The notes: generated from the letters alone by a model not told the origin. A stretch of 49,517 bases of DNA from Candidatus Krumholzibacteriota bacterium (GCA_016933255.1 JAFGBF010000023.1:1-49517); one strand, 5' to 3'; numbered from the stretch's first letter, positions 1 through 8,172 are shown. A program made the numbers and translations.

Positions 1-29
1 GGTTTCCGTTACCCGGAAGGTCGACCAAA

Positions 30-87
30 GGGGAGAATGAAGAATGCAATTGTCGAACAGGGGCGGCAAGAGGACTTCATTCTCCCC
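30..87. repeat. 13-bp perfect inverted repeat upstream of the first gene
   Basis: Bases 30-42 (GGGGAGAATGAAG) are the exact reverse complement of bases 75-87, separated by 32 bases. The rest of 1-141 holds no gene. The repeat lies about 55 bases upstream of the first start codon. It could be an operator, or a long-loop hairpin at the end of a gene to the left. There is no T-run after the right arm, so a classical intrinsic terminator is unlikely. Confidence 0.5.
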
Positions 88-103
88 CGACTGTTTATAT
101 GAC

Positions 104-132
104 TTGCAGAGTCCCTGTTTCTTCATTATCAT
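104..132 (+). promoter_or_regulatory. Candidate sigma-70 promoter (TTGCAG-17-TATCAT)
   Basis: TTGCAG at 104-109 is followed after 17 bases by TATCAT at 127-132. Transcription would begin at about 138-141, only a few bases before the ATG at 142. No Shine-Dalgarno sequence precedes that ATG, so the message may be leaderless or nearly so. Neither hexamer is perfect. Confidence 0.35.
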
Positions 133-141
133 CCAATACTT

Positions 142-3100
142 ATGAAAAAGGCCGTATACCTTATAATAGCATCCTTTTTTGCTTTTAATCTCTTTCCCGG
201 AAGTGATTCCGAGGCTGGAAGGGTCATTTCCCCTGCGGGAGGACCGGATCGCGATACTGACAGCAAGCCGGGATTTTATCAGAAGCGGTCTCTGGAGAAT
301 CTTGTCTCCCGTTCTTTTGATACGCCCGATTCGCTGAAGATCCTTTTCATACGGGTCAGGTTTTCAGAGACTGACTTTCTTCCGGTCCACGACTCCTTTT
401 ACTACAATAACGAACTTCGTCATATGACCGAATATTTTTCAGGCGCTTCCTGCGGCAGGTTCACTCTTGAATGCAGTCTTGCTGAAGAAGTCATCGAACT
501 TCCATTTACTGAAGAGTATTACGGCGACAACGATCCATGGGACCTCCGGATCCCCGAGATCATGATGACCGCGGTCGATTCGCTCGATCTCATTTATGAT
601 TTCTCGCAGTATGACGGTTGTGCAGTCATCCATGCGGGGCAGGGGAGGGAGACGGATTTTGCGGGTAATTCCCAGTACCAGCTCTGGTCAGGGTTCATCG
701 ATCCGGAGGATATGGCGGTATTGCTTGCCGATACTCTCGGTACGCCGGGGATCCCTACAGATGACGGCAGCGCAGAGAAAACTTTCTTTATAGACAATAT
801 CATGGTCCTTCCGGAGGAGGCAGGACAGGACGGGGTGATCTTCGGTTCTCTGGGCATCTATCTGTATCAGATCGGTAAAAGGCTTGGAATGGTATCGCTT
901 TATGATTCTACACCTTCCGGATATCCGGATTCACAGGGGATAGGGTCGTTCGGACTTATGTCTTACGGCCTGTACAACGCTTTGGGATTCATTCCGGGTT
1001 TCCCGTGCGCCTTTCAAAGGTATCTTATGGGATGGGTCGATGCAGTTGAGATCGGAACTGGCTGCGAGGCTGGACTGACTGATATCAATTCGAGTTCTCC
1101 CGGCGATACCTCTCTGGTGCTGATCCCGGCGGGGCCCTCTGAATATTTTCTCGTTGCTGTCAGGCTTCATGATTCAGATCTGGACGGCATCTTCGATTTC
1201 ATCGACTTGAATGAGAACGGGATCCCTGAAAATGAGGATACTCTCATGGGGGCAGAGTTTGATTTCTATCTTACAGGAACTACCGATCTTACCGAAATAG
1301 TCGATGGTGATGCCCTTACGGTAGCCGGCGGCGGCATCAAGATATGGCATATCGATGAAAGGGTGATCGTTGACAGGCTTTCCAGCGGCAGCAATATAAA
1401 TGACGAGGCCAGCCTCAAGGGGGTCGATCTTGAAGAAGCAGATGGCGTTCAGGATATGGACCGTCCGGGAGGAAAGTACGCTTATGGAAGCTTTCTTGAC
1501 TCTTTCAGAGAAGGAGTGAATACGGTTTTTGACGGTGCGTCCCTTCCTCCGAGTACAAGGAACAGCGGTATGCCTTCCGGCATCTCTATAAGCGCGATAT
1601 CTGCCAGGGCGCACAGGATGACCTTAGAAGTCGAATTTGCAGAGTTGGATGAAGCAGAAGTTGTAACTATCGATGGAGATATTGACGGGTCCTCTCCGGT
1701 CGCCGAAGACCTTTCGGGAGACGGATGGCAGGAGCTTTTTATAGCAGCGAGCGGTAAAGAAGATTCCAGGATATATGTAGTCTCGGATCCGGCGGGTGAA
1801 GAATGGAGGAATTCGATCGGAATATTCGCCGAGGCTGATACTGCCCGGTGGACAGGTCCTCCAGTATTCTCGGATATCGACGGAGATGGAGAAAAAGAAG
1901 TCGTGATCACGTCCGAAAACGGAGAACTCCATGTTTTTGAGACAGATGGTTCTCCTTTTGCCGTGGATACGGATGATACTCCCGGCAGACTCGGTCTGAT
2001 CGGTTCTGTAGTAACGATGCCGGCCGCTGTTAACGATTACGCGGACGCAGGCGGTGAAGTGGCGGTCTTTTCATCCGATCAGGACAGTTTTTATCTGTAT
2101 CTTGTCGGTTCTGAAGACCCTTTGCAGGGGGGCTATATGGCAGGTCCGGGCGTATCGGCGGTTGCAGCGGGAGCGGGACGGGTGGTTTCGCATCCGGCAA
2201 GAGGGGTCGCGGGTCCGGAGGGGCTCTCCGGGTCAGAAGGAATATTCCTTCTGACGGCTCTCGACCGCAGGGTCACCGCATGGTATTTCCCTATCGCAGA
2301 TATTTCCGGCTCTGTCTCAGTGGTGATCGCGGAGGGGATCGATCCAGGATCACTTACGATCCTTTCATCAGGAGATATTGACAGGGATGGTTGTGACGAG
2401 CTGGTTATTCCGTTAAAAGGCGCAGGGCTTTTTTATTTTGATCCTTTCTCCGGGCCGGGATCTTTTGACCGGTCGATATATCTTTCTTCCTCTGTTTCGG
2501 AAGATCTTTCTCCATCTGCTCTTTCCGATATAACCGGGGACGGTATCCTCGAGACGATAGTCATAGACTCGGGATATATGCATCTTTTGACAGGATTTGG
2601 AAGAGAGTTGTCCGGGTGGCCGAAGAAGGTCCCTGAAGAGATAATGATCCTTGAAAACGGAAATCTGTCCGCCCAGCCCCTTTCGGGAGATCTCGATGGG
2701 GACGGAGCTCCCGATCTGTTGTTCAGTATCGCCGGAGTATCCTTCGCTCTTGGAAGAGGCGGAAGCTCTCTTTCAGGCTGGCCCCTCTCGACATCCTCCA
2801 ATGCTGAGGCGACTCCTCTGCTCATCGAAGGCAGCGGAGGGATCTGTTTGTTCAATGCATCGGATCTGGCGGGTATCAGTTCTGCTTCCCCTTCCGGGAC
2901 CGTCATCGACAGGTCGGTTTCCGGGTTGTTCAGATATGAACTGCCTGCTGCAGCTCATTACGAGGGAGAGTGGAGTATATTCAGGCACGATGCGGGAGGT
3001 TCGGGAAGGCAGGAAATGCCTCAGCAGTCTATCGTAGCCGGGAGGCTTGTGGATCCCGAATCTTTTATCTGTTATCCCAATCCTGCTTCAAAAGGTGAAC

Positions 3101-3336
3101 TGAATGTCAGAGTGGAGATAAGCGGTCCTGCAGAGGTAGCCATCAGTCTCCTGAATCTCGAAGGGGAAAAGGTAAGTTCTGTCCGGAAAAGCCATGATTG
3201 GCCGGAAGGAATGGTACCATTCGAAATCAAGCTGGATCTGGAAGGGGTATCCAGCGGAATATATATATGCAGCCTGAAAGTCTCTGGATCAGGAAAGAGA
3301 TGGGCCGGCAGCAGAAAATTCGCGATCGTCAGATAA
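142..3336 (+). CDS. Secreted M6-peptidase-like protein with degenerate zinc motif, FG-GAP repeats and C-terminal sorting domain
   Basis: This 1064-residue protein is probably exported to the cell surface. An N-terminal signal peptide (residues about 1-26) is followed by an M6 (immune inhibitor A-like) metallopeptidase region at about 60-500. M6 landmarks visible are 'AVIHAGQGRE' near 161, 'IGSFGLMSYG', 'YLMGW' and 'GIKIWHIDE'. Where active relatives carry HExGH this protein has YQIGK at residues 242-246, so both zinc histidines and the catalytic glutamate are lost. It is probably a non-catalytic homologue that still folds. At 345-368 there is a Ca-binding-like stretch rich in D/N. From about 510 to 900 there are FG-GAP/VCBS-type repeats with DxDGDG-like loops (DIDGDGEKEVV, DLDGDGAPDLL). 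The last ~85 residues begin 'CYPNPAS' and resemble a FlgD-like/T9SS type A sorting domain. No Shine-Dalgarno sequence is visible. Confidence 0.85.
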   Translation: MKKAVYLIIASFFAFNLFPGSDSEAGRVISPAGGPDRDTDSKPGFYQKRSLENLVSRSFDTPDSLKILFIRVRFSETDFLPVHDSFYYNNELRHMTEYFSGASCGRFTLECSLAEEVIELPFTEEYYGDNDPWDLRIPEIMMTAVDSLDLIYDFSQYDGCAVIHAGQGRETDFAGNSQYQLWSGFIDPEDMAVLLADTLGTPGIPTDDGSAEKTFFIDNIMVLPEEAGQDGVIFGSLGIYLYQIGKRLGMVSLYDSTPSGYPDSQGIGSFGLMSYGLYNALGFIPGFPCAFQRYLMGWVDAVEIGTGCEAGLTDINSSSPGDTSLVLIPAGPSEYFLVAVRLHDSDLDGIFDFIDLNENGIPENEDTLMGAEFDFYLTGTTDLTEIVDGDALTVAGGGIKIWHIDERVIVDRLSSGSNINDEASLKGVDLEEADGVQDMDRPGGKYAYGSFLDSFREGVNTVFDGASLPPSTRNSGMPSGISISAISARAHRMTLEVEFAELDEAEVVTIDGDIDGSSPVAEDLSGDGWQELFIAASGKEDSRIYVVSDPAGEEWRNSIGIFAEADTARWTGPPVFSDIDGDGEKEVVITSENGELHVFETDGSPFAVDTDDTPGRLGLIGSVVTMPAAVNDYADAGGEVAVFSSDQDSFYLYLVGSEDPLQGGYMAGPGVSAVAAGAGRVVSHPARGVAGPEGLSGSEGIFLLTALDRRVTAWYFPIADISGSVSVVIAEGIDPGSLTILSSGDIDRDGCDELVIPLKGAGLFYFDPFSGPGSFDRSIYLSSSVSEDLSPSALSDITGDGILETIVIDSGYMHLLTGFGRELSGWPKKVPEEIMILENGNLSAQPLSGDLDGDGAPDLLFSIAGVSFALGRGGSSLSGWPLSTSSNAEATPLLIEGSGGICLFNASDLAGISSASPSGTVIDRSVSGLFRYELPAAAHYEGEWSIFRHDAGGSGRQEMPQQSIVAGRLVDPESFICYPNPASKGELNVRVEISGPAEVAISLLNLEGEKVSSVRKSHDWPEGMVPFEIKLDLEGVSSGIYICSLKVSGSGKRWAGSRKFAIVR

Positions 3337-3433
3337 CAGGTATGATCCTGGCCGGCATCGTATATCGAAGTTGACCGTGATGATGAAATCAATTAAAATA
3401 AGATCGATAGAAAGGGATTCGATTGGAGGAAAG

Positions 3434-4354
3434 ATGTTTCGCCGAATCATTATTGTAACAGCGATGGTAATGCTTTTTTCGGTTTCTGCGGCGACAGCGG
3501 GTGACCCCGGAACGAGCGGGTTCGTATTTCTGAGGCTCGGCAACGGAGCAAGGGCCAGCGGAATGGGGGAAGCATATACTGCGGTGAGTGATGATGCGAC
3601 GAGTATTTACTGGAATCCAGCGGGTCTTGCCTCGGTCGAAGGCGTACAGCTCAATGTGACTCATTCAGAGTGGCTGCTGGATATCCGGCTCGAGCAGGTG
3701 TCGATAGCTGATGAATTCTATGGCGGTGTGGTAGGTCTGGGTTTTACAGGTGTCTATTACGGTGAGTTTGACAGGTACGGCGATACTCCCTCTCTTACGC
3801 CGGACGGGACTTTTGCTCCCTACGATCTGGCTCTCTCCCTCGGTTATGCCAGAGACATTATTCCCAATCTTTCCGCCGGGATCGCCGCGAAACTCATCTA
3901 CGAGAAGATCGATTTTGAATCGGCGACCGGATACGCGCTAGATCTCGGAATCTCGCACAGATCAAAAATAGAAGGACTGACCCTTGCGGCATCTATGCTC
4001 AATCTCGGGCCCCAGGCAAAATTCGTAGAAGAACAATTCTATCCTCCATTCCAGATGAGGTTCGGAGCTTCGCACCTTACAGAAAAAGAATGGCTGCGGG
4101 GAAGCCTTATAGTTGCGGCGGACGCGGTCTTTCCGAACGACAGCGGATCGAAATTCCATACGGGGCTCGAATACCTTTACCACAATCTGCTTGCGGTCAG
4201 GTTTGGATACAAGAGCGGGTATCATGTTCAGGGATCATCTATGGGATTCGGGATAATATACAGGAATCTGAGATTCGATTATTCCTACGCGGCGATAGCT
4301 GATGATCTCGGAGATGTTCATCGTTTTTCGATCAATCTTTTTCCATCTCTCTGA
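3434..4354 (+). CDS. PorV/PorQ family outer-membrane beta-barrel protein
   Basis: A 306-residue protein with a clear signal peptide (cut after about 'SAATA', residue 23). The mature start 'FLRLGNGARASGMGEAYTAV' followed by 'DDATSIYWNPAGLA' is the hallmark of the PorV/PorQ (UPF0164) family of FadL-like outer-membrane barrels. In Bacteroidetes PorV works with type IX secretion, shuttling sorting-domain cargo to the surface. Here that role is inference, supported by the upstream neighbour carrying a sorting domain. Alternating hydrophobic strands and a terminal 'FSINLFPSL' fit a barrel. I chose ATG 3434 rather than an upstream start because GGAGGA lies 3 bases before it and the signal peptide begins there. 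The 3' end overlaps the convergent lpxH by 37 bases. Confidence 0.85.
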   Translation: MFRRIIIVTAMVMLFSVSAATAGDPGTSGFVFLRLGNGARASGMGEAYTAVSDDATSIYWNPAGLASVEGVQLNVTHSEWLLDIRLEQVSIADEFYGGVVGLGFTGVYYGEFDRYGDTPSLTPDGTFAPYDLALSLGYARDIIPNLSAGIAAKLIYEKIDFESATGYALDLGISHRSKIEGLTLAASMLNLGPQAKFVEEQFYPPFQMRFGASHLTEKEWLRGSLIVAADAVFPNDSGSKFHTGLEYLYHNLLAVRFGYKSGYHVQGSSMGFGIIYRNLRFDYSYAAIADDLGDVHRFSINLFPSL

Positions 4355-5076
4355 TAAGATTCAAGAGAAAAGACTCCGTCTTCGAGCCGCAGGTAGCTTG
4401 CGTGTTCGACCCAATCTCCCAGAATGATCAGACTCTTGTCATCGAAATGACGCATTATGGGAAGATGTACGTGCCCCATGATGAAGATATCATTTCCGTT
4501 GTTGAAGAACTTCTCTTTCGCGATCGAAGAGACCGATTCAGCGAAGAATTCGGTTTTTTTATGAGTGATCGATTTACTCATCTTCGAGACCTTCCCCGCA
4601 AAAGCATAGAGGAGATCGGGCGGCAGGACCTTTGCCAGGCCTATTGCGAATCTGCTTCTTATCAATGTCTTTAAAAGTTTGTATCCGTGGTCTCCGGGCA
4701 GGAGCATATCGCCGTGTGTCATGGTGATCATGTGGCCCTGAATAGACTCGGTCGTCTCCGCTTCAAGTATCTCTACCCCGATGACGCGGGGGAGGAAATC
4801 TCCGAGCCAGTAGTCATGGTTTCCTCCCGTCATGAAGATCTTTGTTCCTGATCCGGCGAGTTTGAACAATCCCTGTAGAATATCAAAATAAAATAAAGGG
4901 GCAGCACTCCTGTATTCGAACCAGAAATCAAATATGTCTCCAAGAAGATAGACCCTGGAGGCACCGCTGCAGCTTTCCAGAAAGCTTAGAAAGAGTCTGC
5001 GTTTTTCCCTTTCCTTCTTGCCGGCACTGTGGTATTTAAAGTGTGTGTCAGAGACAAAAAATACGGTATCGCTCAA
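4318..5076 (-). CDS. lpxH: UDP-2,3-diacylglucosamine diphosphatase
   Basis: LpxH hydrolyses UDP-2,3-diacylglucosamine to lipid X and UMP, the fourth step of lipid A synthesis, at the cytoplasmic membrane. The 252-residue protein shows the full calcineurin-like metallophosphatase set: D10-x-H12, GDxxD (47-50), GNHD (85-88), H121 in 'THGD', and GHVH (201-204). 'LPGDHGYKLL' is typical of the FCB-type LpxH. It is the only clear gene on the minus strand. The start is TTG (5076-5074) with GGAG about 10 bases upstream; the nearby ATG is out of frame. Its presence implies a lipid A-containing outer membrane. Its last 37 bases overlap the end of the plus-strand PorV-like gene. Confidence 0.9.
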   Translation of the reverse strand: MSDTVFFVSDTHFKYHSAGKKEREKRRLFLSFLESCSGASRVYLLGDIFDFWFEYRSAAPLFYFDILQGLFKLAGSGTKIFMTGGNHDYWLGDFLPRVIGVEILEAETTESIQGHMITMTHGDMLLPGDHGYKLLKTLIRSRFAIGLAKVLPPDLLYAFAGKVSKMSKSITHKKTEFFAESVSSIAKEKFFNNGNDIFIMGHVHLPIMRHFDDKSLIILGDWVEHASYLRLEDGVFSLESYQRDGKRLIEKR

Positions 5077-5184
5077 CCTGAATGCTCCATTCTTTATGCT
5101 GTCTGAAAGATTTATGGCAGAGAAGGGGATAATTTACAAGGTAAATAAGATGGAGAACAGGTTTGAAATGGAAGGAGAATCAAT

Positions 5185-5520
5185 ATGGAACCCTTATGGG
5201 ACCGAGTGAAAAAGAACCTTGTGGACTGGTACGAGACAGCCTACGACAAGACCGATGAACTTGCGAGAATAGGGAAGAAGAAGATCGAGGTCGCCGGGGT
5301 CAACAGGGCGATCGAGAAACATCTCGCCGAGCTTGGCGGGCGGGTATACGATCTAGTAACCGAGAAGGGACATAAAGGGAACAAGACTGTTGAAGACGAG
5401 ATCGTCCAAAAGCTTGTCGGCGAAGTAAAGGATTTCGAAGACCAGCTGAAAGCGAAAGAAGCAGAGATCGAGTCGATCAAAAAGGAGAAGAGCCCGGGAG
5501 ATTACGGCGGTAAAGAATAA
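5185..5520 (+). CDS. Small charged coiled-coil protein, function unknown
   Basis: A 111-residue cytoplasmic protein without signal peptide or membrane segment. It starts 'MEPLWDRVKKNLVDWYETAY' and is almost wholly helical, with a Glu/Lys-rich coiled coil from about 70 to 103 ('DFEDQLKAKEAEIESIKKEK'). A good ribosome site (AAGGAG, 5171-5176) lies 8 bases before the ATG. It stands alone between divergent lpxH and the sigma-factor leader. I do not recognise the family. The charge pattern and 'KTVEDEIVQKLVGEVKDFE' recall small structural or stress-related coiled-coil proteins, but no function can be assigned. Confidence 0.7.
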   Translation: MEPLWDRVKKNLVDWYETAYDKTDELARIGKKKIEVAGVNRAIEKHLAELGGRVYDLVTEKGHKGNKTVEDEIVQKLVGEVKDFEDQLKAKEAEIESIKKEKSPGDYGGKE

Positions 5521-5747
5521 CAATAATCAAATGATAAAAATTAGTTTTCTGAAAGAATCTTTGTTTGGTGGATTTGTTTATTGAAATATCGGAAATAATT
5601 TCCTGAATCTGAAGTTTAGGATGAATTAAGATAGAGAATAAGATTGAATTAACGAGAATTATTGTGTAATTCAATGAAAAAGTGTGTTAATCTGGAATAT
5701 TTAGAGTATTCAGCAAGATACAGGTGATATCGAGCGAAATTATACTC
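5521..5747. other. AT-rich non-coding stretch with small hairpins
   Basis: This stretch is visibly richer in A and T than its surroundings and holds no credible gene. A 9-bp perfect inverted repeat (ATTGAATTA at 5643-5651 with its complement at 5667-5675, 15-base loop) and a 13-base near-palindrome (5591-5603) could end transcription of the small coiled-coil gene or bind a regulator. Neither has a convincing T-run. Confidence 0.5.
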
Positions 5748-5776
5748 TTGACATAAGTTCGGATATGGTGTAAAAT
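5748..5776 (+). promoter_or_regulatory. Strong sigma-70-type promoter of the sigma-factor gene
   Basis: TTGACA (5748-5753), a 17-base spacer and TAAAAT (5771-5776) match the bacterial consensus at 11 of 12 hexamer positions. Transcription should start near 5783, giving a leader of about 280 bases before the sigma-factor start codon. Confidence 0.7.
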
Positions 5777-5782
5777 CCGCAC

Positions 5783-6069
5783 TGTAGTTGAATAGTGTCA
5801 GGAGTAGCTTAGAACTTAAGAGGAAGGATGCCGTTTGCCGACTGTGCCTTCTGTTTAACCCCACCTGATAGAAAATTACTGAAATCGCTGGTTATCTTGA
5901 GAATAAGTGTAAGTTGTGCGGATAGGCTTGCAGCACGGCCGGCGAGAGAACAGGAGAGATGGTTTGACAGTGAAGGTGATAGAGGGAAGAACGGGATATA
6001 CAGACGGCGGTCGCCTTTACATAACTGCTTGATGATGGTTGTATATCAGGCATCGGGAGATGTGTGAAA
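5783..6069 (+). other. Long 5' leader of the sigma-factor gene
   Basis: Between the inferred transcription start and the sigma-factor start there are about 285 bases with no recognised gene. I could not match a known riboswitch or small RNA. A 79-codon open frame (5828-6067) runs through it and ends across the downstream start. Its ATG is only 3 bases from the AGGA-like sequence and its product ('MPFADCAFC...') resembles nothing I know, so I do not call it a gene. The leader could control sigma-factor translation or include an unannotated non-coding RNA. Confidence 0.4.
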
Positions 6070-6933
6070 ATGTATCCGGAAGGAAAAGAAAACGATTATA
6101 TGGGTGAGAAAAGTCTTGATCTGTATCTTAAGGAAATCAACAATACTTCTCTTTTAAGTAGGGAGCAGGAACGCGATCTCGCATGCAGGATAAGGGCTGG
6201 AGAAGAGACTGCCCTGCACGCTCTTGTAAAAGCGAACTTGAGGTTCGTCGTTTCGATCGCAAAGCAGTATGTGAACCAGGGACTCTCTCTTGCCGATCTT
6301 ATCAATGAAGGGAATATGGGCCTGATCAAAGCAGCCAAAAGGTTTGATGAGAAACGCGGGTTCAAATTTATTTCGTATGCGGTCTGGTGGATAAGACAGG
6401 CTATGCTTCAAGCCCTTGCTGAACAATCACGTATTGTCAGGCTTCCTCTTAACAGGGCGGGGACGCTCTACAGGATCGGAAAGGTCTCGAGGCAGCTGGA
6501 TCAGGAGCTTGGCAGGACGCCCGAAGTGGAAGAGATAGCGGCAAAGCTGAACCTCTCCAATGAAGAGGTCAGGGACACGATGAAGATAGCGAACAGCCAT
6601 CTTTCACTCGACGCTTCGTTTAATAATGATCAGGAAGAGAATTCTCTCGTCGATTATCTTGCCGATGAATCCCAGGATTCACCTGATGAGATGACATACG
6701 TAAATGCTTTGAGCGATGATATGCAAAAAGCTCTCGGTACACTTACTGAACGCGAAAGAGTGATTCTCAGCCTCTATTTCGGTCTTGAGGGTGAAGAACC
6801 GCTCACTCTTGAGGAAATAGGCAGGAAAATGAATCTGACTCGTGAAAGAATCCGTCAGATCAAGGAAAAATCGATTACAAGGCTGCGCCACAGTACAAGA
6901 AGCAAGTATCTGAGAGGGTATGTGCAGGAGTAG
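6070..6933 (+). CDS. sigA: Primary RNA polymerase sigma factor (RpoD/SigA family)
   Basis: A 287-residue housekeeping-type sigma-70 factor that directs RNA polymerase to promoters. It has region 1.2 (about 14-45, 'SLDLYLKEIN'), region 2 (about 50-118, with 'NLRFVVSIAKQY', 'LINEGNMGLIKAAKRFD' and 'FISYAVWWIRQAM'), region 3 (about 128-205) and region 4 (about 217-280, ending with the helix-turn-helix 'TLEEIGRKMNLTRERIRQIK'). Region 1.1 and the large non-conserved insert of proteobacterial RpoD are missing; this short form is the one seen in Bacteroidetes and relatives. The ATG at 6070 follows GGGAGA by 8 bases. A GTG at 6064 or ATG at 6100 (which would start 'MGEKSLDLYL') remain possible. A hairpin terminator follows. 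Confidence 0.92.
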   Translation: MYPEGKENDYMGEKSLDLYLKEINNTSLLSREQERDLACRIRAGEETALHALVKANLRFVVSIAKQYVNQGLSLADLINEGNMGLIKAAKRFDEKRGFKFISYAVWWIRQAMLQALAEQSRIVRLPLNRAGTLYRIGKVSRQLDQELGRTPEVEEIAAKLNLSNEEVRDTMKIANSHLSLDASFNNDQEENSLVDYLADESQDSPDEMTYVNALSDDMQKALGTLTERERVILSLYFGLEGEEPLTLEEIGRKMNLTRERIRQIKEKSITRLRHSTRSKYLRGYVQE

Positions 6934-6962
6934 CAGCGAAGACCGGTTAATGCTTTAAATTG

Positions 6963-6988
6963 AAGGGCGGGAAAGGTTTCCCGTCCTT
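6963..6988 (+). terminator. Intrinsic terminator after the sigma-factor gene
   Basis: AAGGGCGGGAAA (6963-6974) pairs with 6977-6988 through 12 positions with one G-U pair. It sits 29 bases past the stop codon and is followed by a short T/A-rich run. Confidence 0.7.
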
Positions 6989-7058
6989 TATAATATTCCC
7001 GCCAGTTCCACGGTAGTTGTGGAACACCATTTGCATCGATCTCACCGGTAATTATTTC

Positions 7059-7087
7059 TTGACAGCAGGGGTCTGCCGATTTAGTTT
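7059..7087 (+). promoter_or_regulatory. Candidate promoter of the envelope gene run
   Basis: A perfect TTGACA (7059-7064) is followed after 17 bases by TAGTTT (7082-7087), a weak -10. The start codon of the M23 peptidase gene is 51 bases further on. Confidence 0.45.
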
Positions 7088-7137
7088 GACTCCCGTGAAT
7101 CGCGGGTCAGCTTCAGGGTCTTGTATTGAAAGGAATC

Positions 7138-8055
7138 ATGGACAGGTATTTCACATTCCTATACGTCCGCAGGGGTAATGCGGGAGTAAAATCTATCAAG
7201 ATCCGCAGAACGCTGGCTATATCCGGAACCGCTCTTTTGCTCGTCCTCTTCACGGCATCTCTCGCCATGACAATACGCTATTCGGATATCAAAGCAGATT
7301 CAAAGACTATCGAAGCGCTTAGAAGTGAGAACGAGGATCTTGTATCAAAGCTGAGCCGGTTTGAATCGGAAGTCGATGAACTGAAAAAACGGATGAATAT
7401 TAATTTTGAATTGCAAAACAGGGCCAGATTGATGGCAAATCTTGATCCGATCTCCGAAGATGTCTGGCAGGTGGGAGTAGGCGGTCCCGACCCTGGTCTT
7501 ATGAATGTCGAGATAAAAGTGACTGATGAGATCTTTTCCAGATTTGAAAAAGACATTTCCAGGATAGTCCGTCAGTCCCGTCTGCAGAAAGAAAGCTATA
7601 AAGAGATAATAGATATACTCGAGAAGGAAGCGGATCTTCGCGACTGCACGCCGACGATCAGGCCTCTGAACGGCGGATTTCTTTCGAGCAGATTCGGTAG
7701 AAGGATGGATCCTTTTTCAGGCAGGATCGCTTTTCATAAGGGAGTGGATTACTTTGCCAGATCAGGGACTCCCGTGATGAGTTCCGCTAATGGAATGATC
7801 ACTATGGCAAAAAAGAACGGCAGCATGGGGTTGACTGTCGAGGTCAATCACGGGAACGGATTCATGACAAAATACGCTCACCTTTCCAAGATACTTGTCA
7901 AGCGGGGTCAACGGATCAAACGCGGAGAGATCATAGGCCTTGTAGGCAATTCCGGCAGATCGACGGGCCCGCACCTTCACTACGAAGTCACTTTCAGGAA
8001 GACGCACAGGGATCCGCTTCAGTATATAATCCCTGAAGGGGTCTATTTCGATTGA
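7138..8055 (+). CDS. Membrane-anchored M23 family peptidoglycan endopeptidase
   Basis: A 305-residue inner-membrane protein with a periplasmic M23 (lysostaphin/LytM) domain, expected to cut peptide cross-links in peptidoglycan. Residues 1-25 are basic and cytoplasmic, 26-46 form one membrane helix, and about 55-165 are coiled coil. The M23 domain covers about 178-295. The zinc ligands H200 and D204 ('HKGVD') and H281 ('GPHLHYEV'), and the catalytic H248 ('YAHLS'), are all present, so the enzyme should be active. The opening 'MDRYFTFLYVRRG' is typical for this family in FCB bacteria, which supports ATG 7138 (AAGGA 4 bases upstream) over the in-frame TTG at 7126. It lies next to a cell-wall amidase. 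Confidence 0.88.
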   Translation: MDRYFTFLYVRRGNAGVKSIKIRRTLAISGTALLLVLFTASLAMTIRYSDIKADSKTIEALRSENEDLVSKLSRFESEVDELKKRMNINFELQNRARLMANLDPISEDVWQVGVGGPDPGLMNVEIKVTDEIFSRFEKDISRIVRQSRLQKESYKEIIDILEKEADLRDCTPTIRPLNGGFLSSRFGRRMDPFSGRIAFHKGVDYFARSGTPVMSSANGMITMAKKNGSMGLTVEVNHGNGFMTKYAHLSKILVKRGQRIKRGEIIGLVGNSGRSTGPHLHYEVTFRKTHRDPLQYIIPEGVYFD

Positions 8056-8093
8056 CGAGACTGGTCGTACGGCCCGGTTCCCCTTTATTTTTC

Positions 8094-8122
8094 TTGTCAA
8101 TTCCAGTTGTAACAAATAGACT
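8094..8122 (+). promoter_or_regulatory. Candidate promoter of the amidase gene
   Basis: TTGTCA (8094-8099), 17 bases, TAGACT (8117-8122). It lies in the 117-base gap between the M23 peptidase and amidase genes, about 50 bases before the TTG start. Confidence 0.4.
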
Positions 8123-8172
8123 TACTCAGCGAGTGCAGACGAATTATAACTTCTTTTGGAAGGGTCCATCGT

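Noticed and set aside
5828..6067. 79-codon frame in the sigma-factor leader
   Set aside because: The ribosome site is too close to the ATG, the product resembles nothing known, and it runs into the sigma-factor start. It is kept only as part of the leader description.
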